DNA of 57,462 nucleotides. Source: Stutzerimonas stutzeri. GTDB lineage: Bacteria; Pseudomonadota; Gammaproteobacteria; Pseudomonadales; Pseudomonadaceae. The first letter of the stretch is position 1. Every line of letters begins with the position of its first letter. A program made the translations under genes and the position numbers. Under the pieces are notes generated by a model. The model was given only the letters and a program-made list of their open reading frames with translations, was not told the DNA's origin and ran no database searches. Positions 7,512-15,190 of this stretch are shown here, one piece after another. The stretch is taken from contig DDVX01000009.1 of assembly GCA_002345575.1 (NCBI GenBank), forward strand, positions 1 through 57,462. The letters are read 5' to 3'.

Positions 7512-9763
7512 GCGATATTCTCGACCTGAGCCTGGACGGTGTAGAGCGGCGTTCCCTCGCCGACTTCACCGAGCAGGCCTACCTCAACTATTCCATGTAC
7601 GTGATCATGGACCGCGCCCTGCCGCACATCGGCGACGGCTTGAAGCCGGTACAGCGGCGCATCATCTATGCCATGAGCGAGCTGGGCTTGAGTGCCGACT
7701 CCAAGCACAAGAAATCCGCGCGTACTGTGGGCGACGTGCTCGGCAAGTTTCACCCTCACGGCGACTCGGCCTGTTACGAAGCCATGGTGCTGATGGCCCA
7801 GCCGTTCAGCTATCGCTACACGCTGGTCGATGGCCAGGGCAACTGGGGTGCGCCGGACGATCCGAAATCCTTTGCCGCCATGCGTTATACCGAGGCGCGG
7901 CTGTCGCGTTATTCCGAAACCCTGCTCTCGGAGCTCGGCCAGGGCACCGTGGACTGGGTGCCGAACTTCGACGGCACGCTGGATGAGCCAGCAACCCTGC
8001 CAGCGCGCCTGCCCAATCTGCTGCTCAACGGAACTACGGGTATCGCCGTAGGCATGGCTACCGATGTGCCGCCGCATAACCTGCGCGAAGTGGCCACCGC
8101 CTGCGTGCGCTTGCTAGACGAGCCGAACGCCACGGTCGAACAGCTCTGCGAGCATGTGCAGGGGCCGGATTACCCGACCGAGGCGGAGATCATCACGCCG
8201 CGTGCGGATCTGCTGAAAATCTACGAAACCGGCCGCGGCTCGGTGCGCATGCGTGCCGTGTACCGGGTCGAGGATGGCGATATTGTCGTCACCGCGTTGC
8301 CGCATCAGGTCTCCGGCGCCAAGGTGCTGGAACAGATCGCCGCGCAGATGCAGGCCAAGAAGCTGCCAATGGTGGCCGACCTGCGCGATGAGTCCGATCA
8401 CGAGAACCCGTGCCGTATCGTCATCATTCCGCGCTCCAATCGGGTCAATGCCGACGAACTGATGACGCACCTGTTCGCCACCACCGATCTGGAGTCCAGC
8501 TACCGGGTCAACACCAATGTCATCGGCCTCGACGGTAAACCACAGGTGAAAAACCTGCGGGTGCTGCTGTCCGAGTGGCTGACCTACCGCATCGGCACCG
8601 TGCGTCGCCGCTTGCAGTTCCGCCTGGACAAGGTGGAGAAACGTCTGCACCTGTTGGAAGGCTTGCTGGTAGCGTTCCTCAACCTCGATGAGGTGATTCA
8701 CATCATCCGCACTGAGGACCAGCCCAAGCCCGTGCTTATGGCGCGCTTCGGGCTGTCCGAACTTCAGGCCGACTACATCCTCGACACCCGCCTGCGCCAG
8801 CTGGCGCGGCTGGAGGAAATGAAGATCCGCGGCGAGCAGGACGAGCTGGCCAAGGAGCGCGAGAAGCTGCTGACGTTGCTTGGCAGCGAAGCCAAGCTGA
8901 AGAAGCTGGTGCGCAAGGAGCTGATTGCCGATGCCGAAACCTACGGCGATGACCGCCGCTCGCCCATCGTCGCGCGGGCCGAGGCGCGGGCGCTGACGGA
9001 GAACGAGCTGCTGCCGTCCGAGCCGGTCACCGTGGTGATTTCCGAGAAGGGCTGGGCGCGCTGCGCCAAGGGTCATGACATCGATGCCACCGGGCTATCG
9101 TACAAGGCCGGAGATGGCTTCAAGGCCGCCGCTAGCGGACGCTCTAACCAGTACGCGGTATTTATCGATTCCACCGGGCGCAGCTATTCGCTGGCGGCGC
9201 ATTCACTGCCCTCAGCGCGCGGCCAGGGTGAGCCGCTGACCGGCCGTCTGACGCCACCGCCGGGCGCCGGTTTCGAATGTGTGCTGTTGCCCGAGGACGA
9301 TGCGCTCTATGTGATCGCTTCGGATGCGGGCTACGGCTTTGTGGTCAAGGGCGAAGACCTGCAGGCCAAAAACAAGGCCGGCAAGGCGCTGTTGTCGCTG
9401 CCCGCTGGTGCCAAGGTTATTGCGCCGCGCCCGCTCGGCAGCCGCGAGGAAGACTGGCTGGCGGCGGTGACCACCGAGGGGCGCCTGCTGGTATTCCCGG
9501 TGCGCGACCTGCCGCAGCTGGGCAAAGGCAAGGGCAACAAGATCATCGGCATTCCGGGTGATCGTGTGGCCAGCCGCGAGGAATATGTGATCGATCTAGC
9601 CGTGCTGCCAACTGGCGCGACGCTGGTGCTACAGGCTGGCAAGCGCACCCTGTCGTTGCGTGCTGACGACCTGGAGCACTACAAAGGCGAGCGTGGCCGG
9701 CGCGGCAACAAGCTCCCGCGAGGCTTTCAGCGAGTGGATGGGTTGCTGGTCGAGGCGACATGA
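7508..9763 (+). CDS. parC: DNA topoisomerase IV subunit A
   Basis: This is the DNA-cleaving subunit of topoisomerase IV (751 aa, full length). The catalytic tyrosine is Y127 in AMRYTEARL. The quinolone-resistance region reads HPHGDSACYEAM, with Ser87 and Glu91 in the sensitive, wild-type state by P. aeruginosa numbering. The C-terminal half carries the beta-pinwheel expected of GyrA/ParC proteins. The ATG overlaps the upstream stop by 4 bases. The next gene begins 166 bases downstream. Confidence 0.97.
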   Translation: MSDILDLSLDGVERRSLADFTEQAYLNYSMYVIMDRALPHIGDGLKPVQRRIIYAMSELGLSADSKHKKSARTVGDVLGKFHPHGDSACYEAMVLMAQPFSYRYTLVDGQGNWGAPDDPKSFAAMRYTEARLSRYSETLLSELGQGTVDWVPNFDGTLDEPATLPARLPNLLLNGTTGIAVGMATDVPPHNLREVATACVRLLDEPNATVEQLCEHVQGPDYPTEAEIITPRADLLKIYETGRGSVRMRAVYRVEDGDIVVTALPHQVSGAKVLEQIAAQMQAKKLPMVADLRDESDHENPCRIVIIPRSNRVNADELMTHLFATTDLESSYRVNTNVIGLDGKPQVKNLRVLLSEWLTYRIGTVRRRLQFRLDKVEKRLHLLEGLLVAFLNLDEVIHIIRTEDQPKPVLMARFGLSELQADYILDTRLRQLARLEEMKIRGEQDELAKEREKLLTLLGSEAKLKKLVRKELIADAETYGDDRRSPIVARAEARALTENELLPSEPVTVVISEKGWARCAKGHDIDATGLSYKAGDGFKAAASGRSNQYAVFIDSTGRSYSLAAHSLPSARGQGEPLTGRLTPPPGAGFECVLLPEDDALYVIASDAGYGFVVKGEDLQAKNKAGKALLSLPAGAKVIAPRPLGSREEDWLAAVTTEGRLLVFPVRDLPQLGKGKGNKIIGIPGDRVASREEYVIDLAVLPTGATLVLQAGKRTLSLRADDLEHYKGERGRRGNKLPRGFQRVDGLLVEAT

Positions 9764-9929
9764 TTGGCAATCCAGACTCTAGCGTCCTCGGCCCGATTCA
9801 CGGAAGATAGCGGGCTTTCCCGTATTGCGCCCCGAAGATCGACAGGCAGCCGATGACGAGGGCTTTCGGCGATGCGGACAGCCGTCCGGCCGACAAGCTC
9901 TTTGGTCGTGAGTAGAGGTAGAAACGAAC

Positions 9930-10622
9930 GTGTTGCGCTTCTCGACTGTAGTGTTGCTGGCTTGCGCCAGCCTGGCCGGCTGTATGACGCAGCCGGTACC
10001 CATGTACCGACTCGATACTGGTATCACCGAGGCTCCCGCAGAGGAAGGCCGATTGGCCGTATTGCTGGGGCCGGTAACGCTGGCTGACTACCTGCAGCGC
10101 GATGCGCTGCTGCAACGCCTGCCCGATGGCAGTCTGGTGCCGGATGGGCAGCAGGCACGCTGGGCTGGCAGCCTGCAGGGCGATATTGATCAGCTATTGC
10201 TGCGCCAGCTGGCCTGGCGGTTGAAAACCCAGCGTTTGGAACTCAGTCCCGGCAAAGGATTCAGTCCTGACGTGCAGGTGGAACTGGATATCACTCGCCT
10301 GGATTCCGGCCCCGAACATCCGGCGGTGCTTGAGGCACAGTGGCGCCTGCTGGACGCCAACGGCAAACGCCACGGCAGCCGGCTGATACGCCTGCAGGAA
10401 GAGCATGAGGGAGGTACGACCGATCAGGTACGGGCGCAAAGCGTGCTGTTGCAGCGTCTGAGCGAGATGATGGCCGCCGCAATCGAGCCCCTGGCTACGG
10501 CGAAGGCGCCGCCCAGGCGCAATAATCCCGTGGTCAAGGCACCGGCCAAGCCGGAACCGCAGCAGCCGGTCATCCATGCCATCGAGCCGATCCGGACCGA
10601 TCTGGAAGTGTTTCGCTTCTGA
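9930..10622 (+). CDS. PqiC/YmbA-like lipoprotein
   Basis: This is a 230-aa lipoprotein with a lipobox LAGC (Cys18), so it is probably anchored in the outer membrane. The mature part starts with a YRLDTG string, then LLGPVTLADYLQRDALLQR. The region resembles PqiC-family proteins, which assist MCE-type lipid transport, but no pqiA or pqiB gene lies nearby and the assignment is by pattern only. The C-terminal 30 residues are rich in Pro and Lys. The start is GTG with a GAGGT ribosome-binding site; the TTG immediately after it is an alternative. A long hairpin follows the stop. Confidence 0.68.
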   Translation: MLRFSTVVLLACASLAGCMTQPVPMYRLDTGITEAPAEEGRLAVLLGPVTLADYLQRDALLQRLPDGSLVPDGQQARWAGSLQGDIDQLLLRQLAWRLKTQRLELSPGKGFSPDVQVELDITRLDSGPEHPAVLEAQWRLLDANGKRHGSRLIRLQEEHEGGTTDQVRAQSVLLQRLSEMMAAAIEPLATAKAPPRRNNPVVKAPAKPEPQQPVIHAIEPIRTDLEVFRF

Positions 10623-10633
10623 CCCCTGGTTTG

Positions 10634-10678
10634 TTCGTGACTCAGTCGCTCCCTGTTGTGGAGCTACTGAGTCACGAA
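10634..10678. repeat. Long near-perfect hairpin
   Basis: Two 12-base arms (10634-10645 and 10667-10678) are perfectly complementary. The inner bases extend the stem to 18 of 19 pairs around a 7-base loop. It lies just after the PqiC-like stop codon. There is no T-run on either side, so it is not a standard terminator. It could be a 3'-end stabiliser or a REP-type relic. Confidence 0.75.
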
Positions 10679-10710
10679 GCCCATATTCGATGCTTGCTCG
10701 GGGTTGACCT

Positions 10711-10780
10711 TGTTCGCGGGCATGGCCCGCTACCGGAGCGGTGGCTCGCTGCCCTTGTGGGAACGGGCCATGCCCGTGAA
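10711..10780. repeat. Inverted pair of REP palindromes
   Basis: Two REP-type units face each other. One is a gcgggc/gcccgc palindrome with loop atg at 10716-10730, preceded by ttgttc. The other is an acgggc/gcccgt palindrome with loop cat at 10763-10777, preceded by gtggga and followed by gaa. Together they form a BIME-like pair typical of pseudomonads. They lie between two converging genes. Confidence 0.75.
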
Positions 10781-10900
10781 GGATTCCGTCTCCTGAAAGG
10801 TCGCGGGTCATTGTAGTTGGAAGCCTTAGCCAGATTAGCCGAAGGTGTAAGCCGGCTACTGCATGCGCCCGGTTTCCACGGTCCTCGTCGTCAAACCCGC

Positions 10901-12427
10901 TTAAGTACGGTTGCGCAGCTCACGCATGCGCGTCAGCTGGCGTTCGAGCAGCGATGGGTAGGGCTCGAGGAGGCGCTCGACGCAGCAGGCGCCCTGTGGG
11001 CTGGCGATGGAACGGATGCTGGCGCGTTGGCGGATCAGTGGGTCGTCGCCAATTTCTCGCTCAATCAACAACAGGTTGCGGCTGTGCAGGGACATTTCCA
11101 GCGCCGCCTGTGCCGGCGCGCTGAGTAGCAGATCACCCTGGCTGAGATCGTACAGGTCCTCGCCCTGGGTCAGACCGAGCTGCAGGTTCAGGGTAATACC
11201 AATGTCGGCTACCTCGATCTGCAGGGAATGCCCAAGCGCGCGCATCAGTTCGCCGCAGCAGATGGCATGGGTCAGGTAGTTCTGTTCGTCGTCCTGGCTG
11301 TGAAACAGCATCAGGCTGCTGCCATCGTTGAGCGTGTGCAGTTCGGCCTGATAGAGCGTCGCAGCCTGCTGCAGGCTGTTGCGATAGCGCTGCAGGAGTT
11401 CGGTCAGCCGAGGGCGCGGCAACCGACGCAGTTGCTCCTGGGAGCCGAGCTGGATCGCCAGTACGGCGCTCTTGCCGGCAACGACCGGTGGCGGCGCGGG
11501 AGCGACAGCATGGGGTGCAGGTCGTGGCGTCGGCTCGGCAAAAGGCGGGTCGTCATCGAACGGATCGAAGTCGTCCGCACCGATCAGCGTAGGGCGAGGG
11601 CCTTCCTCCGGCTGCAGTTCATCTTCATCATCGCCGGCGTAGTGCGCGTCGGTGCGAGGTAGGGTCGGCACCTCGAAATCCGCTGTGTAGACATCATGCA
11701 GGCTGTCGTCGAGTTCAATTTCCGGCTCGGGCGCTTCCGGCACCAGGCGTGCCTGCAGTTGCCGCGCCAGATCGCCGATTTCATCCTGTCGCCAGGCACC
11801 AGGCGCCAGATCATCTGGGTCACGCAGCCATACACGCAGTTGCATCAGCGGCGTTGACAGCTGGCGACCCAGGCGCATGCTCAGTACCAGCGAGAGCACC
11901 AGCAGGATCAGGCTGATCAGCCCCATGGTCTGCAGGCTGACGGTCATCGGCTGCTGGAACTTGCGCATGTCTAGGCTGACGCGCAGGTGTCCGGCAATCA
12001 CTTCCTGGAAGCTGATAGGCGTGGAGTAGAGGCCTTCTTCATCACCGAGCAGGTTGCGCTGAGGGCGTGAGCCAGATTCAGCCATCACCCGGTTGTCCAC
12101 ACTGTAGATAGCCGCATGGGCCACCAGCGGATTCTTAACCAGATTGCTCAACAGCACATTGAGGCTGAGGAGGTCGTTGGCTGCCAGCAGGTCGGTGGCC
12201 GACGCAGCGGTCTGCACAATCAGGCTCTGGCCGAGGGCATCGGCTTGCTGCTGCATGGCGCTTTTGAACTGCATGCCCATGACCCAGGCGTGGATCAGCA
12301 ATGCCAGCGCAACGAGCAGCAGGGTGTGGCTGACCACCCGCAGCACCAGCGGGATTCGACGCTGGCGTAATGCACGATAGATCAACAGAAAGAAATTGTC
12401 GGGCTTGACGGATGCGGGCCGGTTCAC
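10901..12427 (-). CDS. AhpA/YtjB-like inner-membrane protein with HAMP-like and cyclase-like regions
   Basis: This 508-aa protein has a topology like a sensor: transmembrane segment 1 (about residues 27-50), a periplasmic loop of about 115 residues, transmembrane segment 2 (about 165-184), then a HAMP-like linker. A long acidic, Pro-rich stretch (about 235-320) follows. The C-terminal part (about 325-500) resembles a degenerate class III nucleotide-cyclase fold (LLQRYRNSLQQAATLYQAEL, then GSSLMLFH), but the metal-binding aspartates are not evident. It is divergent from serB, as the YtjB/Smp family protein is in E. coli. I infer a membrane signalling or scaffold role, and its function is unknown. 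Confidence 0.75.
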   Translation of the reverse strand: MNRPASVKPDNFFLLIYRALRQRRIPLVLRVVSHTLLLVALALLIHAWVMGMQFKSAMQQQADALGQSLIVQTAASATDLLAANDLLSLNVLLSNLVKNPLVAHAAIYSVDNRVMAESGSRPQRNLLGDEEGLYSTPISFQEVIAGHLRVSLDMRKFQQPMTVSLQTMGLISLILLVLSLVLSMRLGRQLSTPLMQLRVWLRDPDDLAPGAWRQDEIGDLARQLQARLVPEAPEPEIELDDSLHDVYTADFEVPTLPRTDAHYAGDDEDELQPEEGPRPTLIGADDFDPFDDDPPFAEPTPRPAPHAVAPAPPPVVAGKSAVLAIQLGSQEQLRRLPRPRLTELLQRYRNSLQQAATLYQAELHTLNDGSSLMLFHSQDDEQNYLTHAICCGELMRALGHSLQIEVADIGITLNLQLGLTQGEDLYDLSQGDLLLSAPAQAALEMSLHSRNLLLIEREIGDDPLIRQRASIRSIASPQGACCVERLLEPYPSLLERQLTRMRELRNRT

Positions 12428-12617
12428 AGAGCGCGGCTCTACTCATAAGGAAAGTGTCGCGCAGTATACGGAAAGCATGGCAGGGGCTGAAGGTCTGCAC
12501 TGCAAAGCAGACGAATTGCAGCACTTTGCCTGCAGCTCAGTGACGCGTAAGCGGTAGCCGCCAGCGGCGCGTCGGCTGTTGTAGAATGCCTGCCTTCTTT
12601 GCCATGGGAGCTGCGCC

Positions 12618-13832
12618 TTGCGCGAAATCGTCCTGATCAACATCACCGGGGAAGATCGTCCCGGCCTGACAGCTGCCATCACCGGCGTGCTCGCCCAGGG
12701 CGGCGTGAGCATTCTCGACATCGGCCAGGCGGTGATCCACGACACTCTGTCGTTCGGCATTCTGGTGGAGATCCCAGATACCGAGGGTGCATCTTCGGTG
12801 CTTAAAGACGTGCTGTTCATGGGCTACAAGCATGACCAGCAGGTACGCTTTACGCCGGTCGCCGAAGCCGACTACCAGCAATGGGTGGCCGGCCAGGGCA
12901 AGCCACGGCATATCGTCACGCTGCTGACACGCAAGGTCACGGCCGAGCAGTTGCAGCGCGTCAGCTCGATCACCGCCAAGTATGGCCTCAACATCGACCA
13001 TATCGACCGGCTTTCCGGGCGTCAGCCGCTGGACATGCCGGAAGAGCTCGGCAAGGGCTGCATCGAGTTTTCGGTGCGTGGCGAGCCTGCCGATATCGAT
13101 GCCCTGCGCGCAGAGTTCCTCAGCGTGGCCCAGGAGCTGAACGTTGATATCGCCTTCCAGCGTGATTCGGTGTTCCGCCGCAATCGCCGCCTGGCGGTGT
13201 TCGACATGGATTCGACACTGATCGAGGCGGAGGTCATCGACGAGCTGGCCAAGGCCGCTGGTGTCGGCGAGCAGGTTTCGGAAATCACCGAGCGGGCGAT
13301 GCGCGGCGAGTTGGACTTTCGCGCCAGCTTCAAGGAGCGCTTGGCACTGCTGGAAGGTCTGGAGGAAAGCGTGCTGGGCGAAGTCGGCGCCAGCCTGCGG
13401 CTGACCGAGGGTGCCGAACTGCTGTTCGCCGAGCTCAAGCGCCTGGGCTACAAGACGGCGATCCTCTCGGGCGGCTTCAGCTATTTCGCCAGGCAGCTGC
13501 AGCAGAAGCTAGGCATCGATTATGTCTATGCCAACGAGCTGGAAATTGTCGACGGCAAACTGACTGGCGTGGCGCTGGAGCCTATCGTCGACGCCCAGCG
13601 CAAGGCTGATCTGCTACGTGAGCTGGCGCAGAAGGAAGGTTTGCGCCTGGAGCAGACCATCGCCGTCGGCGACGGCGCCAATGACTTGCCGATGCTCGGC
13701 CTGGCCGGTTTGGGTGTCGCCTTCCGCGCCAAACCGCTGGTCAAACAGTCGGCCAAGCAGGCTATCTCAACACTGGGCCTGGATGGGATTCTTTATTTGC
13801 TGGGATTCCGTGATAGGGAAGGGCTGGAGTAG
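12618..13832 (+). CDS. serB: Phosphoserine phosphatase
   Basis: This enzyme catalyses the last step of serine synthesis, phosphoserine to serine. It has 404 aa, the long pseudomonad form: two ACT-type domains (about 5-80 and 95-180), then a HAD phosphatase. HAD motifs are FDMDST (nucleophile D196, acid D198), LSGG near residue 290 and GDGANDLPM near 350. The start is TTG, with GGGAG upstream. A TAGAAT box at 12582-12587 is a plausible -10 element. The TAG stop codon is the first part of a REP repeat (gtaggagcgggc). Confidence 0.95.
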   Translation: MREIVLINITGEDRPGLTAAITGVLAQGGVSILDIGQAVIHDTLSFGILVEIPDTEGASSVLKDVLFMGYKHDQQVRFTPVAEADYQQWVAGQGKPRHIVTLLTRKVTAEQLQRVSSITAKYGLNIDHIDRLSGRQPLDMPEELGKGCIEFSVRGEPADIDALRAEFLSVAQELNVDIAFQRDSVFRRNRRLAVFDMDSTLIEAEVIDELAKAAGVGEQVSEITERAMRGELDFRASFKERLALLEGLEESVLGEVGASLRLTEGAELLFAELKRLGYKTAILSGGFSYFARQLQQKLGIDYVYANELEIVDGKLTGVALEPIVDAQRKADLLRELAQKEGLRLEQTIAVGDGANDLPMLGLAGLGVAFRAKPLVKQSAKQAISTLGLDGILYLLGFRDREGLE

Positions 13833-14012
13833 GAGCGGGCCGCAGTCTTCGTGGGAGCAGGCCACGCCCGCGAACCAAGCTACACACCAGTTTGGCCCCT
13901 TTCACGGGCATGGCCCGTTCTCACATAAAGCTGTGGGCTGCCGCTCCTCGTAGAAACGGGCACGCCCGCGAACAGCTCCGCCATAGGGCTTGTTCGCGAG
14001 CATGGCTCCTAC
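13830..14012. repeat. Cluster of about five REP units
   Basis: REP-type units fill the gap between the converging serB and alcohol dehydrogenase genes. They are visible at 13829-13843 (gtaggagcgggcc, partial), 13851-13876 (gtgggagcaggccacgcccg), 13900-13923 (inverted, cacgggcatggcccg), 13948-13974 (acgggcacgcccgcgaa) and 13991-14012 (inverted, ttcgcgagcatggctcc). Alternating orientation is typical of BIME arrays. The first unit contributes the serB stop codon. Confidence 0.8.
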
Positions 14013-14016
14013 GTGC

Positions 14017-15090
14017 TTACGGCTTGATTGCGATCTTCAGTACGCCGTCGCGCTGGTTGGCGAACAGGTCGTAGGCCTCGGCGATGGAGTCCAGTTTGTA
14101 TTCGTGGGTGACCAGCGGAGCGAGGTCGACGCGACCGGAAGCCACCACGTTAAGCAGGCGGCGCATGCGTTCCTTGCCGCCAGCGCACAGTGACGTGATG
14201 ATTTTGTGATCTCCGAGGCCGGCATAGAAGGCGCCCAGGGGAATGCTCAGGTCCTGAGAGTAGACGCCCAGGCTGGACAGCGTGCCGCCGGGTTTGAGCA
14301 CGCGTAGGGATTGTTCGAAGGTCAGCTGAGTGCCGAGCGCTTCGATGGCGGCGTCCACACCGCGGCCGCCGGTGATCTTGAGAATTTCCTCCACCACGTC
14401 GACGTTTTTGTAGTTCAGCGTGACGTCGGCACCCATCTGCTTGGCGATTTCCAGCCGCGAATCGACGCCATCCACGACGATGATGCAGCTCGCACCGCGC
14501 AATTTCGCACCGGCGGTGGCGCACAGGCCGATGGGGCCCTGGGCGAAGATCGCCACGATATCGCCAATCTTGATGTCAGCTTTTTCCGCGCCGCCGAAGC
14601 CGGTGGACATGATGTCCGGGCACATCAGCACCTGTTCGTCGGTGAGAGCGTCAGGCACCGGCGCCAGGTTGGCTTGGGCATCGGGCACCAGCACGTACTC
14701 GGCCTGGGTGCCGTCGATGGTGTTGCCGAAGCGCCAGCCGCCCATGGGCTTGTAGCCGTGGCAACTGCAGCCGTCAGCCTGTGACGAAACTCCGTCCTGG
14801 CTGGCGTAGGAAGAAAAGTCCGGGCAGATGGCGCCTGCGATCACCCGCTGGCCTTCTTCGTAGCCCTTCACGTTGCTGCCCAGCTTTTCGATGATGCCTA
14901 CTGGCTCGTGACCGATGGTCAGCCCTTTGGCTACCGGGTATTCGCCCTTGAGGATATGCACATCGGTGCCGCAGATAGTGGTGGTCGTGATGCGCACCAG
15001 GGCATCGTTGGGGCCTGGCTGGGGAATGGGTTTGTCGGCAAGCTCAATGCGGCCTGGCTCAACGAATACGGCGGCTTTCATCATGGTCAT
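14017..15090 (-). CDS. Zinc-dependent alcohol dehydrogenase, MDR superfamily
   Basis: This is a 357-aa medium-chain dehydrogenase that probably oxidises or reduces an alcohol/carbonyl pair with NAD(P). Catalytic-zinc ligands are C40 (TTICGTDVH), H61-E62 (GHEPVG) and D159 (CPDIMSTG), as in the C. beijerinckii type of secondary alcohol dehydrogenase. The usual four-cysteine structural-zinc loop is not canonical: only C89, C108 and C110 appear in that region. The dinucleotide loop reads AQGPIG. An AGGAG site precedes the ATG. It sits between serB and fimX, which I recall as adjacent in P. aeruginosa, so it is probably an insertion. Confidence 0.85.
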   Translation of the reverse strand: MTMMKAAVFVEPGRIELADKPIPQPGPNDALVRITTTTICGTDVHILKGEYPVAKGLTIGHEPVGIIEKLGSNVKGYEEGQRVIAGAICPDFSSYASQDGVSSQADGCSCHGYKPMGGWRFGNTIDGTQAEYVLVPDAQANLAPVPDALTDEQVLMCPDIMSTGFGGAEKADIKIGDIVAIFAQGPIGLCATAGAKLRGASCIIVVDGVDSRLEIAKQMGADVTLNYKNVDVVEEILKITGGRGVDAAIEALGTQLTFEQSLRVLKPGGTLSSLGVYSQDLSIPLGAFYAGLGDHKIITSLCAGGKERMRRLLNVVASGRVDLAPLVTHEYKLDSIAEAYDLFANQRDGVLKIAIKP

Positions 15091-15190
15091 GTCGATCTCC
15101 TGGCTGGATGCGTCCGTGCACTGTAGACCAGCAGGGTGAAGCCCAGGTGACCGGGATCAAGGCTTGCGGCGGTGCTCTCGTCGCGAGCCG

